Source: JBGTFE01 sp049799955
Lineage (GTDB): Bacteria > Acidobacteriota > Blastocatellia > Pyrinomonadales > Pyrinomonadaceae
Assembly (NCBI GenBank): GCA_049799955.1
Contig: JBARIW010000084.1
Coordinates: 1 to 64,000 of the forward strand
Direction: 5' to 3'
Length of the DNA: 64,000 nucleotides
The notes beneath the pieces were generated by a model. That model was not told where the DNA came from. It did no database searches and saw only the letters and a program-made list of their open reading frames with translations. This document shows, in pieces, positions 1-8,911 of this stretch; position 1 is the stretch's first letter, and each line of letters starts with the position of its first letter. The position numbers were made by a program, and so were the translations under genes.

Positions 1-1
1 A

Positions 2-124
2 TTGCAAGAGTGCTATCGCACATTTGGTTGTCCTCTTTTGGTTGAATTTGTTTGGCGACAAAATTCTAAAAGAGGACAATTTTTATTTCAAATATCAAAT
101 CTTATAACTGGCAACTTGGGTTAA
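2..124 (+). pseudogene. Upstream piece of a frame-disrupted gene (runs off the window)
   Basis: This reading frame is open from the window edge to a stop at 122-124. It gives a plausible protein segment (includes CYRTFGCPLLVEFVW). The next open stretch, in the following frame, starts at about 108 and continues to 1199. The two overlap around 100-124 as expected for a single +1 frame change. Either the gene is broken by a frameshift, or there is a base error here, or these are two separate genes. Confidence 0.35.
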
Positions 125-1199
125 TTATATTAACTGGTGCAAAAAATTAGGCGAAAAAATCATTTGTGACAGAGAAGTAAAAACCAATAAGGGATTTGAC
201 CATCTGCCGATAGGATTATCAGTAAAGGAATTCCAGCTTACTGCCCATTGTGCGACATGGAATCATAATACTTTTATTGAAACACCATTCTTATTGGTTT
301 TGGACGAAGGAGAACCGATTGCAAGATACGACCTGCTTGATTTTGATATTAGAATTGATAAGGAGTGCTGCGATTCAAGGCAACTGACAATTAGTTTAAC
401 GCACGACGGAATTATATTAAGTTTCACATACGATTTCGACAATCATTTTCAATTTAAACTTGTTCCCGAATATGCTTTTGTTATTGAAATTGGAAATCAT
501 ACAATACTTTTGCCCGAATATTTATGCGAGAACCCGTTGCACATATTTTTGGACGATTTTGCGGCGATAATCGACCACGAATATTTCCCGCCCGCCGTCG
601 ATGACTTTCAATACAACAGCAGCAATATAATTTGTCATAACTGGACTCTTAACAATACAGACATTACCAAAGAGGTTTATGATGACCCGACCGAAAAAGT
701 TCACAATGGCAATCAATGTTCGGTTCAGGAATCGTTGCAGGTTAAACTACTTGATGAAGATTATCAGGTATTAATTTATGACCACGGAAAAAGAGAGATT
801 GCCGATTTTATTGCCTTCAAAGAATCCGAGAGTAAAATCGAAATTACTCTTTATCATGTAAAAGGCTCGGGCGGAGACTCTCCCGGTGACAGAGTTAACG
901 ACGTTTATGAAGTTTGTATGCAGGCTGTTAAATCCCAATCGTGGGTTGTAAACAAGAGGACTTTTAAGAACAAAATAAACAGTAGAGTAAAAAACAAATC
1001 CCAGAAATTCCTTGTCGGAGATGTAAATTTGTTTTCGGAAATAATGGACAAAAACAAGATTATTGAATACAGTTTCGCAATCGTCCAGCCAGGATTGTCG
1101 CAAGCAACATTTTCAGAAAAACTCAGTTATATGCTGGCAGCGGCAGATGATTCAATAATTCATTGCGGATATAGACCTTTGATTGTCATTGGTTCATAA
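108..1199 (+). CDS. Hypothetical protein with nuclease-like core, 5' end missing or frameshifted
   Basis: I do not recognise the family. The frame is open from 108; the only in-frame start-like codon I noted is a weak TTG at 294, so the true beginning probably lies left of the frame break near position 110. The C-terminal half contains a D...AF segment followed about 14 residues later by ITLYHVK. This is compatible with the Asp/x-x-Lys core of a PD-(D/E)XK-like nuclease, but it is a weak match. The gene stands in the same AT-rich stretch as the helicase-nuclease gene at 2663 and may belong to the same genome-defence or DNA-processing remnant. That link is inference. It could be a dead gene if the frame break is real. 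Confidence 0.45.
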   Translation: MATWVNYINWCKKLGEKIICDREVKTNKGFDHLPIGLSVKEFQLTAHCATWNHNTFIETPFLLVLDEGEPIARYDLLDFDIRIDKECCDSRQLTISLTHDGIILSFTYDFDNHFQFKLVPEYAFVIEIGNHTILLPEYLCENPLHIFLDDFAAIIDHEYFPPAVDDFQYNSSNIICHNWTLNNTDITKEVYDDPTEKVHNGNQCSVQESLQVKLLDEDYQVLIYDHGKREIADFIAFKESESKIEITLYHVKGSGGDSPGDRVNDVYEVCMQAVKSQSWVVNKRTFKNKINSRVKNKSQKFLVGDVNLFSEIMDKNKIIEYSFAIVQPGLSQATFSEKLSYMLAAADDSIIHCGYRPLIVIGS

Positions 1200-1267
1200 A
1201 GAAGTTGAATTATAATAATTGCTTATGGATACTGATACAAAGAATTTTGTTTAGGGAAGTGCGAGAT

Positions 1268-2470
1268 ATGATGAGGAAAAAAAATAGTGGACTTTTGATA
1301 CTGTTACTTATTTTTATAGGTTTTTTACAAAATACTAATGCTCAAACGCCCTGCGGAGAAGGTCTTGCCCCACTGTTTGGTCTGACGACAGAATCTGTTG
1401 ATGACCTTAATCGTCTTCTTCCAGCCTTACAAAAAATAAAGGAAAAGTGTGTTCCAGTTCTGCGCGTCGTTTTTCAGCCGGCAAATAGCCCGCAGGAAGA
1501 TGACAAAATGCTGAAAGATTACGTGGATAAACTGGAGATAATTCGTGGACACGAAGCAAAGCCCAAATATGCTTATATTCTGGGATTACTGGTTGATTCA
1601 GAGAGTTTCTACAAATACGACGACAAAAAGATGCGGGAGCGGGCGCAAAAATACGCTGATGCGCTGAGTGATTATGTAGATATTTGGGAAGCAGGCAACG
1701 AGGTCAACGGCGATTGGGTGGGTTGGCAGAAAGGTAGTTACGAAAACAAAAGTGCGGATGAACTGGAACAAATGAGAATGTCAGTTGGAGCACGCATAAA
1801 AATTGTTTACGAAACGGTTTGGGAAGTTTATAAACGCAAAGGTAAAACTCCTAAATTTGCGCTCAATCTTTATTTTAATGATAGCAATATCGAATCAAAA
1901 AAACTGGAAGACGGCACTTACGGCAATAATAATTGTTTAAATGATGCCTTAAGAAGTTGTAAGGGAGAGTGTTTGCACGATTATGAGATGTTCACCTGGG
2001 CATATAAATATCTCAAGCCGCAGGAAAACAAGTTGAAGTTTGATTACGTGTTATTCAGTTTTTACAAGGATGATTGCGAAAAAGCGCAAACCGACCCCGA
2101 TTTATGGGTGCGGGTTTTTACTAAATTGAGCAATAATTTTAATGTTGAAGGAAAAACTCCGAAAGTAGGCTTTGGCGAAATAGCATCACAATGCTATTGC
2201 TCTAAAAATTTCTGGGGCAAACCCAAAAAAGATGATAATCAAAGACGAGTTGATAAGTGTTGCCGGACCGAACAATTCACTTATATTATAGACTACTATC
2301 AAACCCTGCACCAAAATATTAAAACTGCTATTGAAAAACTTTCGGACAAAAAGCCTGATTATATTGGAGGATTCTTTTACTGGTATTTTTACCAGGATGC
2401 TACTGATGGAAGTAAGCCTTCCAATCAAGTCCTTAACTCGTTAATAAAATCCGCAGAGATGTGGAAATAA
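1268..2470 (+). CDS. Secreted glycoside-hydrolase-like protein (TIM-barrel, clan A-like)
   Basis: The start at 1268 (ATG ATG, preceded by a GGGAAG-like ribosome site) is chosen because it begins a clear signal peptide: basic MMRKK, a long hydrophobic stretch, then NTNAQ as a likely cleavage site. The mature part of about 375 residues has features of clan-A glycosidases. Glu145 lies in EAGNEVNG, the classical Asn-Glu acid/base motif. Glu304 lies in GFGEIASQ, a good candidate for the nucleophile. Several cysteines (CLNDALRSCKGEC, CYCSK, CCR) suggest disulfides outside the cytoplasm. The substrate cannot be told from sequence. The upstream in-frame TTG at 1205 would hide the signal peptide and is rejected. 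It stands alone between two unrelated genes. The function is inferred from the motifs only. Confidence 0.5.
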   Translation: MMRKKNSGLLILLLIFIGFLQNTNAQTPCGEGLAPLFGLTTESVDDLNRLLPALQKIKEKCVPVLRVVFQPANSPQEDDKMLKDYVDKLEIIRGHEAKPKYAYILGLLVDSESFYKYDDKKMRERAQKYADALSDYVDIWEAGNEVNGDWVGWQKGSYENKSADELEQMRMSVGARIKIVYETVWEVYKRKGKTPKFALNLYFNDSNIESKKLEDGTYGNNNCLNDALRSCKGECLHDYEMFTWAYKYLKPQENKLKFDYVLFSFYKDDCEKAQTDPDLWVRVFTKLSNNFNVEGKTPKVGFGEIASQCYCSKNFWGKPKKDDNQRRVDKCCRTEQFTYIIDYYQTLHQNIKTAIEKLSDKKPDYIGGFFYWYFYQDATDGSKPSNQVLNSLIKSAEMWK

Positions 2471-2662
2471 TTAAAGCTATTATTTTTTATTGGGAAATCT
2501 TTGTAAAATTAGATTTATTCTCTTAATGATGTCAAACAAACATAATACTGCTTTAACTTGACTTATTATTAGAACATTCACCAATATACAATTGCATTAA
2601 TCTAGTTTTATTTTTCGGTCTAATGGTAAAAACACTTAAATCAAAGTAATTTTGACAAACCC

Positions 2663-5191
2663 ATGGTTGATTTTAACAAACTCAAAGCCGGTAAAGCTCA
2701 GCCCGATATTATTGACCCAGTAGAAATTTTCAGACGATTGCCAAAACCAGCGGGCATCAATGACCTTTATACCAGCCAAGCAGAAGTCCTAAAGCAATGG
2801 TTCGAGAGGAGAAATGATTCTGACTTAGTAATCAAACTTCACACCGGTGGCGGAAAAACACTTGTAGGGCTTCTGATTGCACAATCCATAATAAACGAAA
2901 CAAAAGAGCCTGTTATATATCTTTGCCCAACGGTTCAACTTATTGAGCAAACGCTAGAAAAGGCAAAAGAATATGGGATACCGGCAGTCCCTTATGAAAA
3001 GGGACAAGACTTATCTAGAGAGTTCACTTCGGCAAGAAGTGTTCTCGTCTGTTCCTATAACGCCTTATTTAACGGGAAAAGCAAATTTGGCGTCAGAGGA
3101 AATATCGCAAAAGAAGCGATTAAAGCTGGAGGCATCATTCTTGATGACGCGCATGTTGCCTATTCAACCATGCGCAACGCCTTCACGCTCAGAGTGGAAA
3201 AGGAAAAGACCGAAGAAGACTACAATCACCTGACTAGCCTCTTTCGTGATGATTTCAACCAACACGGCAAAATTGGGAGCTTCGATGATATTGTTAGTGG
3301 CACGGATTATAGCGGAGTCATTGAGGTTCCATACTGGGCGTGGAGAGAAAAAACGCCGCAGGTTCGTGAATATCTGCAAAGAAGAGCAGAAAACTATTCG
3401 TTGGTGTGGCCATTTATTAGAGATATTTTCGATTACTGCCATTGTTTGATTACGCAGGATGCTTTCGTGATAACTCCGCTCTACTTGCCGGTAGATTTGG
3501 TGCCGACTTTCAGCGAGTGTCCGCGAAAAATCTATATGTCGGCGACCATCAGCGACGATAGTATGATTGTCCGCACTTTCGATGCTGAGCCAATCACACT
3601 CTCTAGACCAATAACTTCAAATTCGCTGGCAGGCGTCAGCGAAAGAATGATTCTTATACCGGAACTGATGCATCTTCCGGTTCAAGACATCGAAAAGACA
3701 ATAAAACATCTAGCAACCGCAATGGCAAATACAGCCAAGGCAGGAACTATCATATTAACGCCATCGGTACGGGCTGCCCAAGAATGGTCAGACATCGGGC
3801 AAATCGCGGATATACCCGAAAAGGTTGGCGAATATGTGAAGAATTTGCAGGAAGGTGTTTCTAAGGGACCATTTATCTTTGCCAATCGCTATGATGGCAT
3901 CGACTTGCCTGGAAATGCCTGCCGGCTCCTTATTATGGCAGGGCTTCCGCGTGGTGCGAACGAATACGACTCCTATCGCTCTTCTGTTTTTTTCGGTGGC
4001 GAAGAGTTCAAAAGCAGTCTGGCGCAACGTATAGAACAAGGTATTGGACGAGGTGGACGTGGTAGCGGTGATTTCTGCATTGTAATCTTAGCAGGGCATG
4101 ACCTGACTGGATGGATTGACCGCCCGTCTAATCAGAATTTGTTGACTAGCAGCACGCGTGCCCAATTAACCATCGGCAACAATATAACTAGCGAGATTGA
4201 GTCAGTCAGAGAACTTTACGACACCATCAACAAATGCCTGAAGAGAGATGAAGATTGGAAAAGATACCATGCTGCGACTCTTGCAGAGTTGGTCACGCCG
4301 AGTGAGCCAGCCGAGCCGCAATTAAAATTTGCTGCTGCCGAGCGAAAGACTTTCGACCTTTTGCGCCAGAACATGTTCGATGATGCGATTCAAAAAATAA
4401 ATAGGTATATTGAAAGAGAAGGAGATAAATTAGATGTCCAAGCACGCGGATGGCTCCGGCAATTAGCGGCGAGAATAGCGCTTTACTGGCAGCGCGAGGA
4501 ACTCACACGCGAACTGCAGCAATCTGCATATATTGATAATGATAATTTGCACCGACCGTTAACCGAGCAGAGATATGTGCAAATTAAACCTCCCGGTGCA
4601 CAATCGCAGTCAATTGTCGCTGGAATTAAAAATTTCAGGTCAAAGCGCGGTTTTCTTGCCGATTTTGAAGCGACGGTTGCACTCCTAGTTCCAACCGCTA
4701 CCTCGAACCAGTTTGAGCAATCATTGGCAAAGCTTGGAATAATCCTCGGTTTTGCAACTGAAAGACCGGACCACAAATACGGCGTAGGTCCTGATGTCTT
4801 GTGGCTTCTGGACAACAACACAGCTCTCGTAATCGAAGCGAAAAGCCAGAAACAAATTGACAATCCGTTAACCAAAAGAGAGCACGGGCAATTACTGAGT
4901 GCCGCCGAATGGTTCAAAAGCGAATATCCCGGACACGGATTTATTCGCGTTTCTATGCATCCTAATAAAAAGACTGGCGATGCTACCGTAACAAATGATA
5001 CGAAAGTTTTAACATTTGAGAAGTTGAGCGAACTCATCGGAGAAACTAGAAAGCTTATCATTGAACTAGACAAGTCATTGGTATCTGAAGAAGAGCTTCA
5101 AACGAAGTGCGAAGAGATTTTGAAAAACTCAAATCTAACATCAGACAAACTCCCGGAACAATTTCTGGAGTTATTTGAAAATGACAAATAG
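2663..5191 (+). CDS. SF2 DEAD/DEAH helicase fused to a C-terminal PD-(D/E)XK nuclease
   Basis: The 842-residue protein opens with an SF2 helicase core. Walker A is HTGGGKT at residues 60-66, Walker B is the unusual DDAH at 161-164, motif III is MSATI, and motif VI is QGIGRGGRGSG with candidate arginine fingers. A helical linker of about 200 residues follows. The C-terminal region carries Asp711 (GPDVLWLL) and Glu725-x-Lys727 (VIEAKSQ), the three-point signature of PD-(D/E)XK nucleases. One chain could therefore translocate on and cut nucleic acid. No signal peptide is visible, so it should be cytoplasmic. Such helicase-nuclease fusions are typical of restriction and anti-phage genes, but I cannot name a described system for this one. 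No methylase lies beside it. Convincing as a helicase; the nuclease call rests on motif spacing. Confidence 0.75.
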   Translation: MVDFNKLKAGKAQPDIIDPVEIFRRLPKPAGINDLYTSQAEVLKQWFERRNDSDLVIKLHTGGGKTLVGLLIAQSIINETKEPVIYLCPTVQLIEQTLEKAKEYGIPAVPYEKGQDLSREFTSARSVLVCSYNALFNGKSKFGVRGNIAKEAIKAGGIILDDAHVAYSTMRNAFTLRVEKEKTEEDYNHLTSLFRDDFNQHGKIGSFDDIVSGTDYSGVIEVPYWAWREKTPQVREYLQRRAENYSLVWPFIRDIFDYCHCLITQDAFVITPLYLPVDLVPTFSECPRKIYMSATISDDSMIVRTFDAEPITLSRPITSNSLAGVSERMILIPELMHLPVQDIEKTIKHLATAMANTAKAGTIILTPSVRAAQEWSDIGQIADIPEKVGEYVKNLQEGVSKGPFIFANRYDGIDLPGNACRLLIMAGLPRGANEYDSYRSSVFFGGEEFKSSLAQRIEQGIGRGGRGSGDFCIVILAGHDLTGWIDRPSNQNLLTSSTRAQLTIGNNITSEIESVRELYDTINKCLKRDEDWKRYHAATLAELVTPSEPAEPQLKFAAAERKTFDLLRQNMFDDAIQKINRYIEREGDKLDVQARGWLRQLAARIALYWQREELTRELQQSAYIDNDNLHRPLTEQRYVQIKPPGAQSQSIVAGIKNFRSKRGFLADFEATVALLVPTATSNQFEQSLAKLGIILGFATERPDHKYGVGPDVLWLLDNNTALVIEAKSQKQIDNPLTKREHGQLLSAAEWFKSEYPGHGFIRVSMHPNKKTGDATVTNDTKVLTFEKLSELIGETRKLIIELDKSLVSEEELQTKCEEILKNSNLTSDKLPEQFLELFENDK

Positions 5192-5523
5192 TAGATATTG
5201 TCAGTTTGCGGTTTTTGCCTAAAGACCTTTATATGAAATATAAGCTATAATACAAGAGTCGAGAGTTAGAAACTTTAAGACAGCTTATGCTTCTAACTAG
5301 CATTTTCAGACAACATATGCTTCTGAAAATAAAATTATGAGTCCCGTAAGTTATTCATTTTAGGTTCGGTGCTAGACAACTTATGCTTCCAGCAACGGAC
5401 AAGTTATGGGTAAAGTGATAAGGGATTGTGTCACTTAAACCATAAGCTTGCAGAATCGGCAAGCTTATGGTTTATTTTTCTGAAAGCCGACAGTCTTGCT
5501 GCTTCAAAGAAAAATATGAAATA
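5192..5523 (+). other. Gene-free stretch with three small hairpins sharing a loop sequence
   Basis: Between the helicase stop and the truncated subtilisin there is no gene. The core AGACAnCwTATGCTTCt occurs at 5278-5294, 5308-5324 and 5374-5390, with a partial fourth copy at 5398-5409. Each full copy can sit in the loop and 3' side of a stem whose arms differ: GTTAGAA/TTCTAAC (5265-5271 with 5291-5297), TTTTCAGA/TCTGAAAA (5303-5310 with 5322-5329), and an imperfect GGTGCTAGA/TCCAGCAAC pair around the third. A strong hairpin at 5437-5473 closes the array. The layout suggests a structured RNA or repeated protein-binding sites. Confidence 0.45.
5437..5480 (+). terminator. Perfect 15-bp hairpin followed by a T-rich tail
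   Basis: The arms at 5437-5451 and 5459-5473 are exact reverse complements around a 7-base loop. They are followed by TTTATTTTTC. It could end transcripts from the helicase gene on the plus strand and, read in reverse, from the short subtilisin gene on the minus strand. Confidence 0.65.
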
Positions 5524-5808
5524 TTATTTATTTCGATTTTTTACCGGCTTTCCATTTTTTATAGTGTCAAATACTATCTGAGCTATATCCCTTCTACCTT
5601 CATAACCAGGTTTATTTAGAAAACCGGTATCAAGAACCGCAACCGTTAACCCGTTGCCATTAACCTGAAAACTATCTCTTGCCCGGTTAACTCTAATTAA
5701 GCTGTCAACCTCAACGTCTGCAACGGTCAATTGCGGCGTATCGAACTGAACCGGTTTTTCAGGAATTTCAATTGGTCTATTTTCATCTGCAATAAGTTCA
5801 TCCGGCAT
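5524..5808 (-). pseudogene. Truncated subtilisin (S8) peptidase, N-terminal fragment
   Basis: The 94-residue product begins at an ATG with an AAGGGG ribosome site nearby, so initiation looks intact. It reads through a short leader and then NGNGLTVAVLDTGF, the Asp block of S8 peptidases. It stops about 30 residues later, before the His and Ser blocks. No continuation in any frame is visible beyond the stop; the hairpin region follows at once. It is therefore a catalytically dead remnant, unless a short binding or inhibitor-like product is intended. It is divergent from the intact S8 gene at 6231, but the two do not look like simple duplicates, because the Asp-block flanks differ. Confidence 0.6.
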
Positions 5809-6230
5809 AAATTTTCCCCTTAATCGAAAACATAGTAATAAGCACCAGAACCGCCGCTGAATTTAACATATTCGTCTCCTTCATATTGAAAATCCTTCTT
5901 CTAACCTGCATGAAGAAAATCTGCGAAATATTGCATTTGTTTCGGAAATATTTTTACACGAGATTTTTGCAAGCATCTACATTCGGCGAATCATAAAAGA
6001 AAACCATCCCGCCCGAAAGCAGTTAAGGAAAATCATTCTAAACTTTTTATCCCGGCATGAATTTTTGACCGGAACGTAACGTTTTATAAGAAAATGACAT
6101 GTAAAATTGTAAAGGTAAAAAATTCGTAAAATAGAATCATATTTGTGATACATTTCGTCTAATTATTTACAAACATAAATTAAATAAATGAGACAAACAT
6201 TTTGTTCTGTCTCCGAAGGAGAATAAACAA
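5809..6230. other. Intergenic region between divergent genes, no gene seen
   Basis: This AT-rich 422-base stretch must hold the promoters for the leftward S8 fragment and the rightward S8 peptidase. The only secure element is the ribosome site CGAAGGAG just upstream of 6231. I found no reading frame, convincing -35/-10 pair or repeat in it. Confidence 0.4.
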
Positions 6231-7673
6231 ATGAGTAGTAAAACAGTAATTTTTCAGTCTAAGGAAGAGATTTCCCCCACAAAAGTTTTGTCTAATACAA
6301 TTTCCACACATAGTTCTTCGGAAAAATTGCTCAATGCAATTCCTGAGAACGCTTTTATGATAGAAAAAGTATTTGATATTGCAGAGGAAGCAGAACCTTT
6401 TGAAGCCGCTTTGTCACAGAAATTGGAAGATACCGATGCTATGAGAGAATTATCCGACCTCAAAAAGAGAATGAACCGGACTTATAAGATTAACTGTCCG
6501 AACAGCGAGGTAGCTGAATTTGTTTATAAAATTCTGGAATCGAGCCAGGCAATTGAATTTGTTCAATATGATAATCCCAATGAATTAGCTTCAAACGACG
6601 AATTTGTAAACTGGGGAGTCGGAAAAATAGGTTGTGAATCAATCTGGGATATTTCGAAAGGCAACGGCGTCATCGTTGCCGTCATTGATAGCGGAGTATT
6701 TTATGAGCATCCCGATATTAGGCTCAATATGTGGAAAGACCCTTTAGATGGAACTCATGGTCGGGATTTCGCTAATCCTAACACAGACCCGGATGATGCT
6801 AGTACTCACGGAACACACTGTGCCGGAATAATTGCAGCCATTGCCAATAACGGAATTGGAATAGCTGGAGTTGCGCCGGAGGCGCAGATAATGGCGTTAA
6901 AAGTTTTTCCCAATAATGCGAGTCTCCCGGTGGAAGATTCTTTTTGCGCGAATGCAATGATATACGCGGCTGACAAAGGAGCAAAAGTCCTTAACAACAG
7001 TTGGGCGCCGGCTAAAGCTCTAAAGTGCAATAAAACGCTTCAAATGGGAATTGATTATGCTTATCTAAAGGGATGTATTGTGATTGTCGCTGCGGGGAAT
7101 AGTAAAAACGGTCAGGACGTTAAAAAATATTTTCCGGCTAATTATAAAAGAGTTATTACCGTAGCGGCAACGACTGAATTCGATAATCGCTGGGTTGACT
7201 CCAATTATGGAGATGAGGTCGATGTCGCCGCTCCCGGCGAAGATATTATATCCTTGCTGTCTGACGGCACTTCCGGTCCTCTTATAGGAGGAACTTCAAT
7301 GGCTTGCGCGCATGTTTCCGGTTTAGCGGCTTTGCTGGTTGGGGTTTCTTTGAAGGCAGGAAAAAGCCTGTCATTTGAAAAAATAAAAGATTATATATGC
7401 AACAAAATTTATGTGGAGCCTGTTGTTAGAGATGTTGATAAGCGTATCGGCTCTGGAAGAATCAATGCTGCGAAAAGTGTCCGAGCGGCGGCGCAAGAAT
7501 TGAATTTGCTTGATTTTGATAATGAAAATTCAAATCTTGAGGTCATCAGTAAGAAATTAAACTCTGAACTGAATGAAAGTAACGGGTACAGAGAGTATAC
7601 GCAAATATTCAAAACAGAAGTGGTCACTGAAATAACTACAAAAATTCGTATGTTTGCAAAAGATAAAGAATAA
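6231..7673 (+). CDS. Subtilisin-family serine peptidase (S8), cytoplasmic type
   Basis: The catalytic triad is complete: Asp153 in VIVAVIDSGV, His193 in STHGTHCAG, and Ser356 in GGTSMACAHVSG. The first 110 or so residues resemble an inhibitor-type propeptide rather than a signal peptide, and no membrane segment is evident. The protein may therefore act inside the cell or be released by another route. About 100 residues follow the catalytic domain and are rich in Asn, Glu and Lys. A strong ribosome site (GAAGGAG) precedes the ATG. The gene faces the CHAT/ECF operon convergently and shares a bidirectional terminator with it. That places two protease types side by side; a functional link is only suggested. 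Confidence 0.9.
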   Translation: MSSKTVIFQSKEEISPTKVLSNTISTHSSSEKLLNAIPENAFMIEKVFDIAEEAEPFEAALSQKLEDTDAMRELSDLKKRMNRTYKINCPNSEVAEFVYKILESSQAIEFVQYDNPNELASNDEFVNWGVGKIGCESIWDISKGNGVIVAVIDSGVFYEHPDIRLNMWKDPLDGTHGRDFANPNTDPDDASTHGTHCAGIIAAIANNGIGIAGVAPEAQIMALKVFPNNASLPVEDSFCANAMIYAADKGAKVLNNSWAPAKALKCNKTLQMGIDYAYLKGCIVIVAAGNSKNGQDVKKYFPANYKRVITVAATTEFDNRWVDSNYGDEVDVAAPGEDIISLLSDGTSGPLIGGTSMACAHVSGLAALLVGVSLKAGKSLSFEKIKDYICNKIYVEPVVRDVDKRIGSGRINAAKSVRAAAQELNLLDFDNENSNLEVISKKLNSELNESNGYREYTQIFKTEVVTEITTKIRMFAKDKE

Positions 7674-7678
7674 TCAAT

Positions 7679-7720
7679 TAATAACGGTTACTTAAGATTT
7701 TTCTTAAGTAACCGTTATTA
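7679..7720. terminator. Bidirectional intrinsic terminator, 18-bp perfect stem
   Basis: The arms at 7679-7696 and 7703-7720 are exact reverse complements with a 6-base loop. The hairpin lies between the convergent S8 peptidase gene and the leftward unknown gene ending at 7763, so it can stop transcription from both sides. Confidence 0.8.
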
Positions 7721-7762
7721 ATTTAGTTAAATTTTCGCTCTTCCAGCAAATTTGCTAATTGT

Positions 7763-8611
7763 CTAGCAGCTTCCGCCATTTATAAAGTACCGTTCCAAAC
7801 TACATCCTCCCGGATCACCGATTACCGGATTGCAAGCGGTTTCCTTATCTGCCTCGCGTATCAAGCTATTGGAAAGAGCTGTCATTTCAGGCTCGACGGT
7901 TTCTCCATTTAAAGTATCAGGAGGTATTTCTTCAAATTTGACGCCTCCTCCGTCTAAAATATCGTAGTAATAGCGGAAATCATTGAAGCAGAAATCATCA
8001 GGACAAGTATTATCAAATGAAATTTCGTATGTCGTGTCGTCTTCTTCCAAGTAAGTAAAACTTTGTCCTAAAAAATTTAGAGTAAAACTTCCACCAGTAT
8101 TAATGTCAAATTTCACTCCAAGATGAGTTTTGATAAGACGCTCATCTATAAAAGTTTTACTCGTGCCGTTAGGTCTATCCAAGGTTACGCCCTCAAGTTT
8201 CCACATCTCGTGCTTCTTGACAGTAAGCGCTGCTGTATGCAGAACATCCGCTCCCGGAATAGACAAATAACTTAATTTGAAGTTTTCAGAATTAGCCAGC
8301 GGCTTCAGCGAAAGATGTGTAGAAGTATTAGGATAGTGCAGCTTATCAATATTCACGATGGGCTCACTTGACGATGTTCCGGCAGGAGTTGCCATTGTTG
8401 TGAGCAACTTTATTTTGGTAGTCTTCGGAATATTATAAGTTGCCGTAACCTCCCCTATCCCACTCTTCTTTTTCATGACATCTAATCTCAATTTATGCCG
8501 ATTATCGGGATGCAAAAAAAGAACTTGCAGCTCTTTTATAGGCGGAGACTGCGCCACATCCGCTAAATGACAATATGCAAGACCCGTAATTTTAATTGTT
8601 ACTCTCATCAT
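7763..8611 (-). CDS. Unknown protein, paralogue of 8912-9730 (conserved CPxDxC and C-terminal Cys motifs)
   Basis: I do not recognise this 282-residue protein. It begins MMRVTIKITGLAYC with no hydrophobic signal, preceded by AAGGAG. It shares with its neighbour a start motif (ITGLAYC / IIAGLAYC), an LQVLFLH block, a YLSIP block, CPDDFCFNDFRYYYDILDG, and a C-terminus of the form DKETACNPVIG...C...YF...C. At least five cysteines are conserved between the copies, which suggests metal binding or disulfides. The spacing of beta-strand-like segments suggests an all-beta protein. It is the last gene of the leftward operon headed by the ECF sigma factor and the CHAT protease. A role as a CHAT partner or substrate is possible but unproven. 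Confidence 0.6.
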   Translation of the reverse strand: MMRVTIKITGLAYCHLADVAQSPPIKELQVLFLHPDNRHKLRLDVMKKKSGIGEVTATYNIPKTTKIKLLTTMATPAGTSSSEPIVNIDKLHYPNTSTHLSLKPLANSENFKLSYLSIPGADVLHTAALTVKKHEMWKLEGVTLDRPNGTSKTFIDERLIKTHLGVKFDINTGGSFTLNFLGQSFTYLEEDDTTYEISFDNTCPDDFCFNDFRYYYDILDGGGVKFEEIPPDTLNGETVEPEMTALSNSLIREADKETACNPVIGDPGGCSLERYFINGGSC

Positions 8612-8911
8612 AGTTAATATTTCTCCTTAAAAATTGTACTCGTTTAATACAGCTAAGCTGTTTTATTCAGCAGGCATTAAAATCCTTATCGGAAAAAATC
8701 GTTAGTTACACAGTTCCTCATAAATTAATGAAGAATAATGATAATTTCATCAGTTCTTAAGCTGGTAAAATTTGATTAATAACGCCTTCTAAACGTGTAT
8801 GTATTTTTCTGGCAAAATGTTACTTTACTTATAAAATTTCTTTCTATTTGCGGTAAGAATATCTTTAATTACGATTTTCAGGTTCGCGGGCGAATAAAGC
8901 TCAATTATTAA
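8612..8911. other. Spacer between the two paralogues, no gene seen
   Basis: This is 300 bases of AT-rich sequence. The leader of the downstream gene (an AAGGAG site within a segment starting TACAATTTTTAAGG on the minus strand) closely resembles the leader of the upstream paralogue near 9731-9750. The duplication apparently included the ribosome site. No reading frame or strong hairpin is visible. Confidence 0.4.

Noticed and set aside
5278..5409. Short CRISPR array of three or four repeats
   Set aside because: The repeat is only about 17 bases and imperfect, spacing is irregular (30, 66, 24), and the arms of each hairpin are in the spacers. There are no cas genes nearby.
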